Shown: in pieces, positions 25,576 to 38,017 of the stretch
Layout of the letters: every line of letters begins with the position of its first letter
Numbering within the stretch: the stretch's first letter is position 1
Assembly: GCF_000311845.1 (NCBI RefSeq)
Contig: NZ_HE978574.1
Span: 698,034-746,900 of the forward strand
Direction: 5' to 3'
From: Enorma massiliensis phI
GTDB lineage: Bacteria > Actinomycetota > Coriobacteriia > Coriobacteriales > Coriobacteriaceae
DNA: 48,867 nucleotides
Position numbers and translations under genes: made by a program
The notes under the pieces: model-generated
The model's input: only the letters and a program-made list of their open reading frames with translations
Database searches by the model: none
What the model was told of the DNA's origin: nothing

Positions 25576-26646
25576 GTGGCACGTCGTATGGTGAAGCGCC
25601 CGTTCATCTCGGTTATCGTGCTTGCCCACGATGCCGAGCGCCATGTGCCGCGCACCCTGGAGAGCGTGCTCGACCAGGACTTCGACGACGTTCAGCTCGT
25701 GGTGTGCGACTGCGCCTCCCATGATCGGACTGCTGCCATCTGCCGTCGCTGTGCGGAGCGCGAGATCAGGCTCGACGTCATCGAGCTCGAAGATACCGAC
25801 CGTTCCCTTGCTTTCGACCGTGCTCTTGGCGTGGCGCGTGGCCGCTATGTGCTCGTACTCGGACAGAACGATTGGCTGGCCCCGCGCGCTCTCGAGCACC
25901 TTCACGCATTGCTTACCGAGCATGATCTTGAGCTTGCCATCCTCGCGCTTTCGGTTGACGAAGATTCTGGCAACGGCGAGCTTAGCTCGCATCGCCTAAG
26001 CTTCGATGTTACGCCGACGCGCACGAAAGATGAGTTTCGCGATCAAGCGCCCTTGTTTTTGGCGGACGGCATCTTCAACGCGCTCAAGGGCAAGGTCTTG
26101 GACCGCGACCGTGCCGACGCGCTCGGTTTGCGTATGCAGCTTTGCGGTAACGAGGTCGCCTATCTTGCCGCCTACCTTGAGGACATCGAGCGCGTGGGCG
26201 TGGCGGGTCAAGCCGTCTGCCATGTGGCTCAACAAGAGATGCTAGATCATTTCAACATGGCCGCATATGCCTGCTGTGAGCGGAACCACGAGCGGTACCT
26301 GCAACTCATTTCGACATGGCACCGTGACCGCGACGAAGCGCTTCTGGCTGCGGTCCATCGCCTACATCTGCGCGGGATTATCTCTTGCATTGAAGGCGTC
26401 TGCTCGTCGCGCGAGATTTCTGCTATCGAGCGCAACGCGCGCGTTCGCGACATGATCGAGGCGCCGAGCACGCGGGCTTCGGTGGCAGTGCTCGGTGATA
26501 CGAGCCGTGAATTCGGCTTCATCTACGGTTCCATCGTCCGCAAAAACGTGACCGCTTGCTGTCTGAGCGCCCGACTTTCGATACTCGCGCGCATCTCGCA
26601 TCTTCCCTTCGCAGCGCGAACGGGCGTCATGCTTTCGTGTGCTTGA
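25576..26646 (+). CDS. Family 2 glycosyltransferase-like protein
   Basis: The 356-residue product opens with a GT-A type fold: PFISVIVLAHDAERHVPRTL, LESVLDQDF, VVCDCASHDRTAAIC, and GRYVLVLGQNDWLAP, where the usual metal-binding acidic pair is reduced to Asn-Asp. It should transfer a sugar from a nucleotide-sugar to a cell-surface polymer if active, but the altered motif leaves this uncertain. The C-terminal 200 residues have no recognised domain. It starts with GTG after GGGAGGTTGAG. It stands alone between truA and argR. Confidence 0.7.
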   Translation: MARRMVKRPFISVIVLAHDAERHVPRTLESVLDQDFDDVQLVVCDCASHDRTAAICRRCAEREIRLDVIELEDTDRSLAFDRALGVARGRYVLVLGQNDWLAPRALEHLHALLTEHDLELAILALSVDEDSGNGELSSHRLSFDVTPTRTKDEFRDQAPLFLADGIFNALKGKVLDRDRADALGLRMQLCGNEVAYLAAYLEDIERVGVAGQAVCHVAQQEMLDHFNMAAYACCERNHERYLQLISTWHRDRDEALLAAVHRLHLRGIISCIEGVCSSREISAIERNARVRDMIEAPSTRASVAVLGDTSREFGFIYGSIVRKNVTACCLSARLSILARISHLPFAARTGVMLSCA

Positions 26647-26790
26647 TCGCTCCGTCGTACGTCGCGTACGGGAAATCGTTGCCAAAGCGTCCCCTCAAAT
26701 GACCTTCAGCGCATGAAAAGAAGCATAAATCGTATAGGATATGCTTCAATTTGATTACACATCGCCATTCTCCTGCGTAATTGAGTACAC

Positions 26791-26809
26791 TATGCGTACT
26801 TCACGCATA
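26791..26809. promoter_or_regulatory. Candidate ARG box upstream of argR
   Basis: TATGCGT-ACTTC-ACGCATA is a perfect 7-base-arm palindrome, 35 bases before the argR ATG. The half-site/spacer layout resembles arginine-repressor operators, which would make argR autoregulated. The match to any consensus is by eye only. Confidence 0.4.
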
Positions 26810-26844
26810 TCTAGCAGGAACGTGGCAAAGGGGAGTGCAGCGAA

Positions 26845-27282
26845 ATGGCGAAGAAGCGCAACGGCCGGCAGGATGCCATCCGGGAAATAGTTCGCAACAA
26901 GAACGTTCGCACGCAACGCATGCTCGTCGACGAGTTGAAGACGTTTGGTTTTGACTGCACGCAAGCCACGGTCTCGCGCGATATCGCCGATATGGGGCTG
27001 CGCAAGCTTCCCGAGGGCGTATACGTGCTTGCCGAGGATCTGCATCTGCAGCGCATGGTCTCGGAGCTCGTCGTAGAGGTCGTGCGCACGGGCAATCTCG
27101 TGCTTGTGAAAGCGCAGCCGGGTACGGCGTCCGGTATCGCCGCCGCTATCGATGCCGCGGAACTTCCCGCCGTGCTCGGGTCGCTCGCGGGCAACGACAC
27201 CATTCTGGTGGTCGCGCGGACCGACGACGACGGCGAGCGGTTCGAGACCCTCATTTCGAAGCTCTGCAACCCTCATCGATGA
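26845..27282 (+). CDS. argR: Arginine repressor ArgR
   Basis: The 145-residue regulator has an N-terminal winged helix (RQDAIREIVRNKNVRTQRMLVDELKTFGF, then CTQATVSRDIADMGLRKLP). The C-terminal hexamer/arginine-binding domain contains GTASGIAAAIDA and GNDTILVVAR. It binds arginine and represses arginine biosynthesis genes; no arg genes are next to it here. GGGGAG precedes the ATG. The stop codon lies inside the left arm of the inverted repeat that begins at 27279. Confidence 0.94.
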   Translation: MAKKRNGRQDAIREIVRNKNVRTQRMLVDELKTFGFDCTQATVSRDIADMGLRKLPEGVYVLAEDLHLQRMVSELVVEVVRTGNLVLVKAQPGTASGIAAAIDAAELPAVLGSLAGNDTILVVARTDDDGERFETLISKLCNPHR

Positions 27283-27400
27283 GACAGTTGTGCCAGGTAC
27301 AAGTGTCTCATGTGTTTAGGACCCAAAAGCAACGGGGAGCCCCTGCGAGCTCCCCGTTTTGCTATCAATGAGACACTTGTACCTGGCACAACTGTCTCAT
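27279..27400. repeat. Paired 33-bp inverted repeats (REP-like doublet)
   Basis: Bases 27279-27311 are an exact reverse complement of 27368-27400. Each arm is itself a near-perfect hairpin (TGAGACAGTTGT ... ACAAGTGTCTCA, one mismatch in 12). The pair brackets the bidirectional terminator between the convergent argR and PBP genes. This resembles REP/BIME-type elements, but no transposase is nearby. Confidence 0.88.
27325..27362. terminator. Bidirectional terminator between argR and the PBP gene
   Basis: AACGGGGAGC (27331-27340) pairs with GCTCCCCGTT (27349-27358) over an 8-base loop. TTTT ends the right side and AAAA the left, so it works for both convergent genes. Confidence 0.88.
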
Positions 27401-27407
27401 TTTGGCT

Positions 27408-29594
27408 CTATTCTACGACGCTGCCGCCTTCTTCATTCCCGCCGCCGCTATCGGTCGTTGGCGGAGTGACCGACGTCGGTGGCGTAGGCGATTCCGGTTC
27501 GCCGGTGGAAGGGTTGGTTGGGGAGGTGGGGCTTTCGGTGCCCGTGTTCCCGCCGTCTCCACCGTCGCCCGTGCCGGAATCGGTCGAAGGATTCTCGTTT
27601 TCCACCACGGTCTCGGTCTCGGGCGTTATAGCCTCGGATCCGCCGCCGGAAAGCGGCTTGCCGTCAACCTCCCAAACCGAGTTGTCCTGATAGGTAATCT
27701 GGCCGTCGGCTGCCGGGAATTCCTCGCGTTCAACGCCGTCGAGCACGGTGTTGAAGAAGTTCCGCGCGATAGGGATGGGCAGGTCGGAGGTGCGCCCGCG
27801 CCGTCCGTTGACGGTGATGCGCTGGTTGCTGCCGCTATGGCCTGTCCAAACGGCCATGGTGTACTGCGGGGTGTATCCGCAGAACCACAAGTCGGACGGG
27901 GCCTCGGTGGTACCGGTCTTGCCGGCGAAGGGCTGGTTCACCGAGAGCTGAGCACCCGTGGCCGTACCGCTGGAGATGACTCCCTGCAAGATATCGTTGA
28001 TCTCGGCGGCAACGCTCGCATCGAGGACGCGCTCGGGGCTGTCCTCATGCTGGTAGATAACCTCGCCGTTGCGGTTTTGAATCTCGGTGATCGCCACGGC
28101 ATCGCGATGCTCGCCACCCATGGCGAAGGTGGAGTATGCCTCGGCCATCTGAAGCGTCGAGAGCTCCTTGGTGCCCAGCGTGAGCGACGAATACGCATTC
28201 ATCTCGTCGTCGATGCCCAGGTTATGGCACATATCGATCACGTTCTGTATACCCACGGCCTTCGCAACCTGCACGTAGCCCGTGTTCGCCGAAACCTCGG
28301 TCGCCCGCGCGAGCGAAATGTAACCATAGGAGTGGTTGTCGTAGTTGCTCACCTTGTACGAGCCGTCGTCGAAGGCCTGCGGTGAGTTGCAGTTGATGAT
28401 GATGTTGGGATTCATGCCCTGGTCAATGGCGGTGGCAAGGGTGAATGCCTTGAATGCGGAGCCCGTCTGGCGCTGCGTGATGGCATGGTTGGTGTGCTGA
28501 TTGTCGGCGTAGTAGTCCCGTCCGCCCACCATGGCCACGATGTAGCCGTTGTCGTTATCGATCACCGTCATGCCGGCTTCAAGGCCGTCCTCGTCGAACT
28601 TGTTGAGCTGGTCCTGCACCGATGCCTCGGCTGCTTGCTGCACGCTCGGCTTGATGGTGGTCTTAACGGTGAGGCCGCCAGAGAAAATCTGGTCGTAGTC
28701 GAACTCATCCGAGAGCAGGGAGCGCACGTAGTCGACGAAGTAGGGGTAGGCGTTGATATCCACGCCCGTGCCCGAGGTCTCGGATACGTTGAGCTGGAGT
28801 TCCTCGGCCTGCGCGGCGTCATGCTCCTCCTGCGAGATGTAGCCGTTGCGGAGCATGCGGTCGAGTACCGTATTGCGGCGCTGGACGGCGAGCTCGGGGT
28901 TGATGGTGGGATCGTACTGCGAAGGGGCATTCGGCAGGCCCACGAGCAGGGCCGCCTCGGCCAGGGTTAGGTCGCTCGCGCTCTTGGAGAAGTAGGTCTG
29001 CGCGGCGGCCTCGATGCCGTACGCTCCGTGACCGTAGTAGATCACGTTGAGGTACATGTTGAGGATCTCGTCTTTGGAATAGATCTCCTCCATCTTGACG
29101 GCGAGGTAGATCTCGCGCACCTTGCGCTCGAGGGTGATGTCGAACTGCTCGTCCAAGAGGATGGTGTTGCGCACGAGCTGCTGGGTGATGGTCGATGCGC
29201 CCTCGGAGCCGCCGGTGATCTGCGAGGCCGCAGCGCGCATGATGCCTACGAGGTCGAAGCCGCCGTGCTCGTAGAAGCGCTCGTCCTCGGTGGCGACAGT
29301 GCCGTTGATCACATAGTCGGAAATCTGGTCGAGCGAGACCGTGGTGCGGTTCTGCGTATAGAAGCTGGCGATCACGTTGCCGTCGGCGTCGAGGACCGTC
29401 GTGGGCTCGCTCATGAGGTAGAGGTCGGTGTCGGTGTAGTCGGGCAGGTCTTGGAGCCAGGTGTCCACGACGCCGATCATGCCGATGCCGAAAGCGGTAC
29501 CCGCAAGGAGCAGGAACCCGAAGAACGACGCGATGATGATGGGCAAAGCGTGCGTCTTCGCGCGCTTTCGACTATGGCGTTGACGAGGACCCAT
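27408..29594 (-). CDS. Class A penicillin-binding protein (PBP1a-like)
   Basis: The 728-residue bifunctional enzyme polymerises glycan strands and cross-links peptides of peptidoglycan at the outer face of the membrane. One membrane helix (about residues 18-40) is followed by a GT51 domain (EDERFYEHGGFDLVGIMRAA, STITQQLVRN, KEDEILNMYLN-like KDEILNMYLNVIYYGHGAYGIEAAA). The transpeptidase domain has GSAFKAFTLA (SxxK), SANTGY (SxN) and KTGTTE. The last 90 residues are Gly/Ser/Thr/Pro-rich and probably span the wall. AGGAGG precedes the ATG. Confidence 0.95.
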   Translation of the reverse strand: MGPRQRHSRKRAKTHALPIIIASFFGFLLLAGTAFGIGMIGVVDTWLQDLPDYTDTDLYLMSEPTTVLDADGNVIASFYTQNRTTVSLDQISDYVINGTVATEDERFYEHGGFDLVGIMRAAASQITGGSEGASTITQQLVRNTILLDEQFDITLERKVREIYLAVKMEEIYSKDEILNMYLNVIYYGHGAYGIEAAAQTYFSKSASDLTLAEAALLVGLPNAPSQYDPTINPELAVQRRNTVLDRMLRNGYISQEEHDAAQAEELQLNVSETSGTGVDINAYPYFVDYVRSLLSDEFDYDQIFSGGLTVKTTIKPSVQQAAEASVQDQLNKFDEDGLEAGMTVIDNDNGYIVAMVGGRDYYADNQHTNHAITQRQTGSAFKAFTLATAIDQGMNPNIIINCNSPQAFDDGSYKVSNYDNHSYGYISLARATEVSANTGYVQVAKAVGIQNVIDMCHNLGIDDEMNAYSSLTLGTKELSTLQMAEAYSTFAMGGEHRDAVAITEIQNRNGEVIYQHEDSPERVLDASVAAEINDILQGVISSGTATGAQLSVNQPFAGKTGTTEAPSDLWFCGYTPQYTMAVWTGHSGSNQRITVNGRRGRTSDLPIPIARNFFNTVLDGVEREEFPAADGQITYQDNSVWEVDGKPLSGGGSEAITPETETVVENENPSTDSGTGDGGDGGNTGTESPTSPTNPSTGEPESPTPPTSVTPPTTDSGGGNEEGGSVVE

Positions 29595-29655
29595 ATAGAC
29601 CTCCTGTTGCTGAAGCTTCGCGTGTGCTTGCGCGCAGATGCGGGCAAATCGTCAA

Positions 29656-29683
29656 ACATAGATAGAGCACACATTACCTCAAC
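29656..29683 (-). promoter_or_regulatory. Candidate promoter for the PBP gene
   Basis: Read on the minus strand, TTGAGG (29683-29678) and TATGTT (29661-29656) are separated by 16 bases, about 60 bases upstream of the PBP start. Called by eye. Confidence 0.3.
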
Positions 29684-29780
29684 ACGCTCGTTGATGGAAT
29701 TTGGGTATGCTTGTTCAAGCCAAATTCCAGACCGACTGCATACCTTGCGGCGTGTTCGCAAGGCTAGATGGGAGCGACCA

Positions 29781-31463
29781 ATGGGTTCGATCGAGGGCGC
29801 GCAGCCGGCGCACGGAGGCACGCGAAGCCCTGTCGGCGGTGAGGCGCAGCCGGCGCACATGGTGGCACCGCGGCAAGCGGCTGCCAGCCATGCAGCACGG
29901 CCCGCGATTGCTCACCGCCCAGGGCGGGGGAGCGGAGCCGAGCCCCATGCCCTCGTGGCCATAGCCGCCGTGCTCGCTTTTGCCCTTGTGGTCACGTTGG
30001 GCATCATGGTCGCCATCTCGTTTTTCGATCACAGCTATGCCGACGATTGGCATTACGGCGTCGATGCTCACCTTGCGCTCGAGGCCGGGCGCGGCGTGTT
30101 CGGAGCCGTTGCGGCGGCGGCCCAGGAGGTCGTCGATACCTATTTCTCCTGGCAGGGAACCTACTCAGCAATCTTTCTCATGGCGCTTCAGCCGGGCGTG
30201 TTCGCCGAGGAGCTCTACGGCCTGGGCGCGGTGTTCATCATCGTTGCGCTCGTGCTCGCCACGGCGTATGCCTCGAGTGTCGTCGTGTGCGATCTGCTCG
30301 GCGCGCCGCCCGCGGTGTGGGTCGCCCTCACCTGTCTCGTTCTTTTGCTGCAGACGCAGCTTTTACCGAGCCCCGTTGAAGGGTTCTGGTGGTACAACTC
30401 GGCTATCTACTACACCTTCTACCATGCGCTTATGCTTGTGGCTGCGGCGCTATCGGTGCGCATTGTTCGAGGGCGCACGCGCCGGGGGCCCATCGGGCGA
30501 GCTGGGCTGGTGGGCCGCGCGATGGGGCTCACGCTCCTCGCGGCGATACTGGCGGGCGGTAATTTCGTAACGGGGCTCGTCGCGGGCACGGCGCTCTTTG
30601 CCGCCACGGTGGCGTGCATCGCACGGGGCAACCGACGCGGCTTCGCCCTCGTTCCGGCGCTCGTGGTCTTCGCTGCCGGCTTCGCGCTCTCGATGGCGGC
30701 ACCGGGAAACGTGGAGCGTCAGGTGAGTCAGTTTCCCGGTGATAATCTCGGCGTCTTCATGACGCTTCTGCGGAGCGCCTTTGCGGGTATCGAGTACATC
30801 GTCTTGTGGACCAACGGCCTGTTCGTCTTGGCGCTTGCCCTCGCGGTGCCCGTGATGGTGTGGACGGCGCGGCGCTCGGCCTGTTCCTTCGCGCTGCCGG
30901 GCGTTCCGGCCGTGGCATCCGTGCTGCTCTTTATGGCGAGCTTCGCGCCAACGTTCTACTCCATGGGCACGGTGGGCCCGGGCCGCGTGCAGAACATTCG
31001 CTACGACCTTTTCGTGGTGCTCGCATTTCTCTGCATCGGCTGGTTTTGCGGATGGTGCGTTCGTCGTCTCGAGCGGTCGGGGCGCACGGCTGCGGTGCCC
31101 TGGAAGAGCTTGGGGCGGGTCTGGCCGGCATACGCCGCACTCATGTTCGCGGTGCTTGCGCTCATGGTCGGTGCGCTCGCCATCGACGAGAGGCACCGCG
31201 ACGACTTCGTCTCGATCTCTGCCGCGTCGTCGCTCATCTCGGGGGAGGCTCAGGAATACGACGACCAGGTGTGGGCACGCATTACCACGCTCACGGAGAG
31301 CCCATCGGCAGATATCCAGGTGCCGTTCTACACCGTGGGTCCCAAGGTGCTCTTCATGGGCGATATCCGCGACAACATGGATAACTACATCAACTTCCGC
31401 CTAGCTCAGTGGTATGGGCGCGACTCCGTGATCGGCTACACGCCTTCGAGCTCCAAGGAGTGA
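29781..31463 (+). CDS. Large multi-pass membrane protein, DUF6056-like
   Basis: The 560-residue product has a hydrophilic 55-residue N-terminus, then about ten to eleven hydrophobic segments and a polar C-terminal domain of about 80 residues. A short motif YADDWHYG directly after the first helix recalls acidic motifs of GT-C-type membrane glycosyltransferases and related DUF6056 proteins. A later conserved-looking block is GFWWYNSAIYYTFYHA. A role in cell-surface glycan assembly is inference. The ATG at 29781 has GGGAG eight bases upstream; the open frame extends much further back, but that part is antisense to the PBP gene. Confidence 0.7.
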   Translation: MGSIEGAQPAHGGTRSPVGGEAQPAHMVAPRQAAASHAARPAIAHRPGRGSGAEPHALVAIAAVLAFALVVTLGIMVAISFFDHSYADDWHYGVDAHLALEAGRGVFGAVAAAAQEVVDTYFSWQGTYSAIFLMALQPGVFAEELYGLGAVFIIVALVLATAYASSVVVCDLLGAPPAVWVALTCLVLLLQTQLLPSPVEGFWWYNSAIYYTFYHALMLVAAALSVRIVRGRTRRGPIGRAGLVGRAMGLTLLAAILAGGNFVTGLVAGTALFAATVACIARGNRRGFALVPALVVFAAGFALSMAAPGNVERQVSQFPGDNLGVFMTLLRSAFAGIEYIVLWTNGLFVLALALAVPVMVWTARRSACSFALPGVPAVASVLLFMASFAPTFYSMGTVGPGRVQNIRYDLFVVLAFLCIGWFCGWCVRRLERSGRTAAVPWKSLGRVWPAYAALMFAVLALMVGALAIDERHRDDFVSISAASSLISGEAQEYDDQVWARITTLTESPSADIQVPFYTVGPKVLFMGDIRDNMDNYINFRLAQWYGRDSVIGYTPSSSKE

Positions 31464-31682
31464 TGCTTCGGATCTCGCCCGCCGTCCTTTACGTGGCGCC
31501 ATACATCGAAATCCTGCCCGTAAACATGTTGTGGCGGGCTGTGCTCGGCGTGCGGAGTCATCGTGTCCCGTTGCCCGGTTTTCGGCTACACTAATACAGT
31601 TACCGAGAAAACAAGCACCGCCAGCGCGCAGAAGACCTATGGGATGCCGTCGGCGAGGGTGCTAGATATCAGGAGGACAGAA

Positions 31683-32897
31683 GTGCTGTCAGTCGAAGAG
31701 CAGATGCGGATCATCACCTCGGGAGCGGCGCAGATCGTGCCCGAGGCGGATCTTAAGAAGAAACTCGAGCGGGGTGTGCCGCTCAACATCAAGCTGGGCG
31801 TGGACCCCACGAGCCCCGACCTCCATCTGGGCCATGCAGTGCCCCTGCGCAAGATGCGCCAGTTCCAGGACCTGGGCCATACGGTCACGCTCATTATCGG
31901 CAACGGCACCGCGCTCATCGGCGATCCGTCCGGTAAGAATTCCACCCGTCCGCAGCTTTCGCAGGAGCAGGTCGAGGCAAACGCGCAGACCTACGTCAAC
32001 CAGGCCATGAAGATCCTCGACCCCGAGAAGACCACCATCGTGCACAACGCCGACTGGATCCTCTCGCTCGACCTCAAGGGCCTGCTCGAACTCTGCAGCA
32101 AGTTCACCGTGGCGCGCATCCTAGAGCGCGACGACTTTACCAAGCGTTACCAGTCGCAGACGCCCATCGCGCTCCACGAGTTCCTCTACCCCGTGATGCA
32201 GGCATACGACTCCACGGTCATCAAGGCCGACGTTGAGATGGGCGGTACCGACCAGCTCTTCAACCTGCTCGCCGGTCGCGAGCTCATGGAGAAGATGGGC
32301 ATGGAGCCGCAGGTCGCGCTCACCATGCCGCTGCTGGAGGGCACTGATGGCGTGCGCAAGATGTCCAAGAGCTACGGTAACTACATCGGCCTCACGGACG
32401 AGCCGGCCGATATGTTCGGCAAGACCATGTCCATTCCCGACGAGATGATCGCGAAGTACTACCGCCTGGCCAGCTCCAAGACTCCCGAGGAAGTCGATGC
32501 CATCGAGGCTGCGCTCGCCGACGGCTCCGCCGATCCGTACGAGCTCAAGCGCGCGCTCGGTCGCGACCTCTGCGATACCTACCATGGCGCAGGCGCGGGC
32601 GATGAGGCGCAGGCCGAGTTCGACCGGGTGTTCAAGGAGAGCCAGCTGCCCGAGGACATCGCCGTGGTCTCGGTCGACCTGACCCCCAACGATGAAGGCC
32701 TTATCTACCTTCCGGGCGTGCTCAAGGAGGCTGGGCTCGCCCCGTCTGCCGGCGAGGCGCGCCGGCTCATCGACGGCGGCGGCGTGAAGATCGACCAGAA
32801 GCCGGTCGCGCCCAAGACCTACAACATCGATCCGGCGCTTCTGCACTCCGGCTGCGTGCTCCAGGTGGGCAAGCGCAAGTACGCGCGTCTCGCTTAA
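31683..32897 (+). CDS. tyrS: Tyrosyl-tRNA synthetase
   Basis: The 404-residue class I enzyme charges tRNA-Tyr. The HIGH-type motif is PDLHLGHAV, and the KMSKS loop is RKMSKSYGNYI. The C-terminal S4-like domain is at the end (AGLAPSAGEARRLIDGGGVKI). An AGGAGG at 31671-31676 fixes the GTG at 31683 as start, despite open frame upstream. The 220-bp leader shows no T-box signature I could recognise. Confidence 0.95.
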   Translation: MLSVEEQMRIITSGAAQIVPEADLKKKLERGVPLNIKLGVDPTSPDLHLGHAVPLRKMRQFQDLGHTVTLIIGNGTALIGDPSGKNSTRPQLSQEQVEANAQTYVNQAMKILDPEKTTIVHNADWILSLDLKGLLELCSKFTVARILERDDFTKRYQSQTPIALHEFLYPVMQAYDSTVIKADVEMGGTDQLFNLLAGRELMEKMGMEPQVALTMPLLEGTDGVRKMSKSYGNYIGLTDEPADMFGKTMSIPDEMIAKYYRLASSKTPEEVDAIEAALADGSADPYELKRALGRDLCDTYHGAGAGDEAQAEFDRVFKESQLPEDIAVVSVDLTPNDEGLIYLPGVLKEAGLAPSAGEARRLIDGGGVKIDQKPVAPKTYNIDPALLHSGCVLQVGKRKYARLA

Positions 32898-32934
32898 CGC
32901 GTCTCGCCCAGCCTGCCTGCAACGAGCGGTTTCG

Positions 32935-32979
32935 AGCGGGCCCGGACCTGTCATCGCGACGGGTTCGGGCCCGCTTTTT
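32935..32979 (+). terminator. Rho-independent terminator after tyrS
   Basis: AGCGGGCCCG (32935-32944) pairs with CGGGCCCGCT (32966-32975), with partial pairing inside, followed by a run of T to 32979. Confidence 0.9.
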
Positions 32980-33035
32980 CATGCGAATGTACCGCCATGT
33001 TGCCACTCGGTTTCGAAACATGGTCGAAACGCCGG

Positions 33036-33068
33036 CGCAACGGTTGCGCAACGCGCGCGCCGTATGAT
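33036..33068 (+). promoter_or_regulatory. Palindrome and -10-like site before gltB
   Basis: GCGCAAC-G-GTTGCGC (33036-33050) is a perfect palindrome, and TATGAT (33063-33068) could be a -10 box 60 bases before gltB. No -35 is clear, which would suit an activator-dependent promoter. Confidence 0.3.
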
Positions 33069-33127
33069 GCCACGACGCGCCGGCTTGCCCTGCGCTTTTC
33101 GATCCATGCAGAACCGGGAGGGTCGCC

Positions 33128-37819
<4,692 letters not shown>

Positions 37820-37821
37820 CG

Positions 37822-37938
37822 CGGTCATTATGGGACGTGTTTGTTTTGACCGTTTTTGGTCGGTCATTATGGGACGGGTTTGTTTTGACCGTTTTTGGTC
37901 GGTCATTATGGGACGGGTTCATTTTGACCGTTTTCGGC
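37822..37938. repeat. 39-bp tandem repeat, three copies
   Basis: Units start at 37822, 37861 and 37900, each CGGTCATTATGGGACG followed by GTTTGTTTTGACCG and TTTTTGGT; the third has a few changes. GGTCA/TGACC and GACC/GGTC pairings make each unit able to fold. It lies between gltB and gltD. Confidence 0.92.
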
Positions 37939-38017
37939 CACAAGGGGACGTCACAAGGGGACGGATTTGATGCGGGGCGGATTGCCCGCAGTCGATAAGG
38001 TTTGAGAGGGGATATCG

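Noticed and set aside
29028-29780. N-terminal extension of the membrane protein gene
   Set aside because: The frame stays open upstream, but this part is antisense to the PBP gene; a better ribosome site lies before the ATG at 29781.
31464-31682. T-box leader before tyrS
   Set aside because: I found no recognisable T-box sequence or antiterminator/terminator pair in the 220-bp leader.
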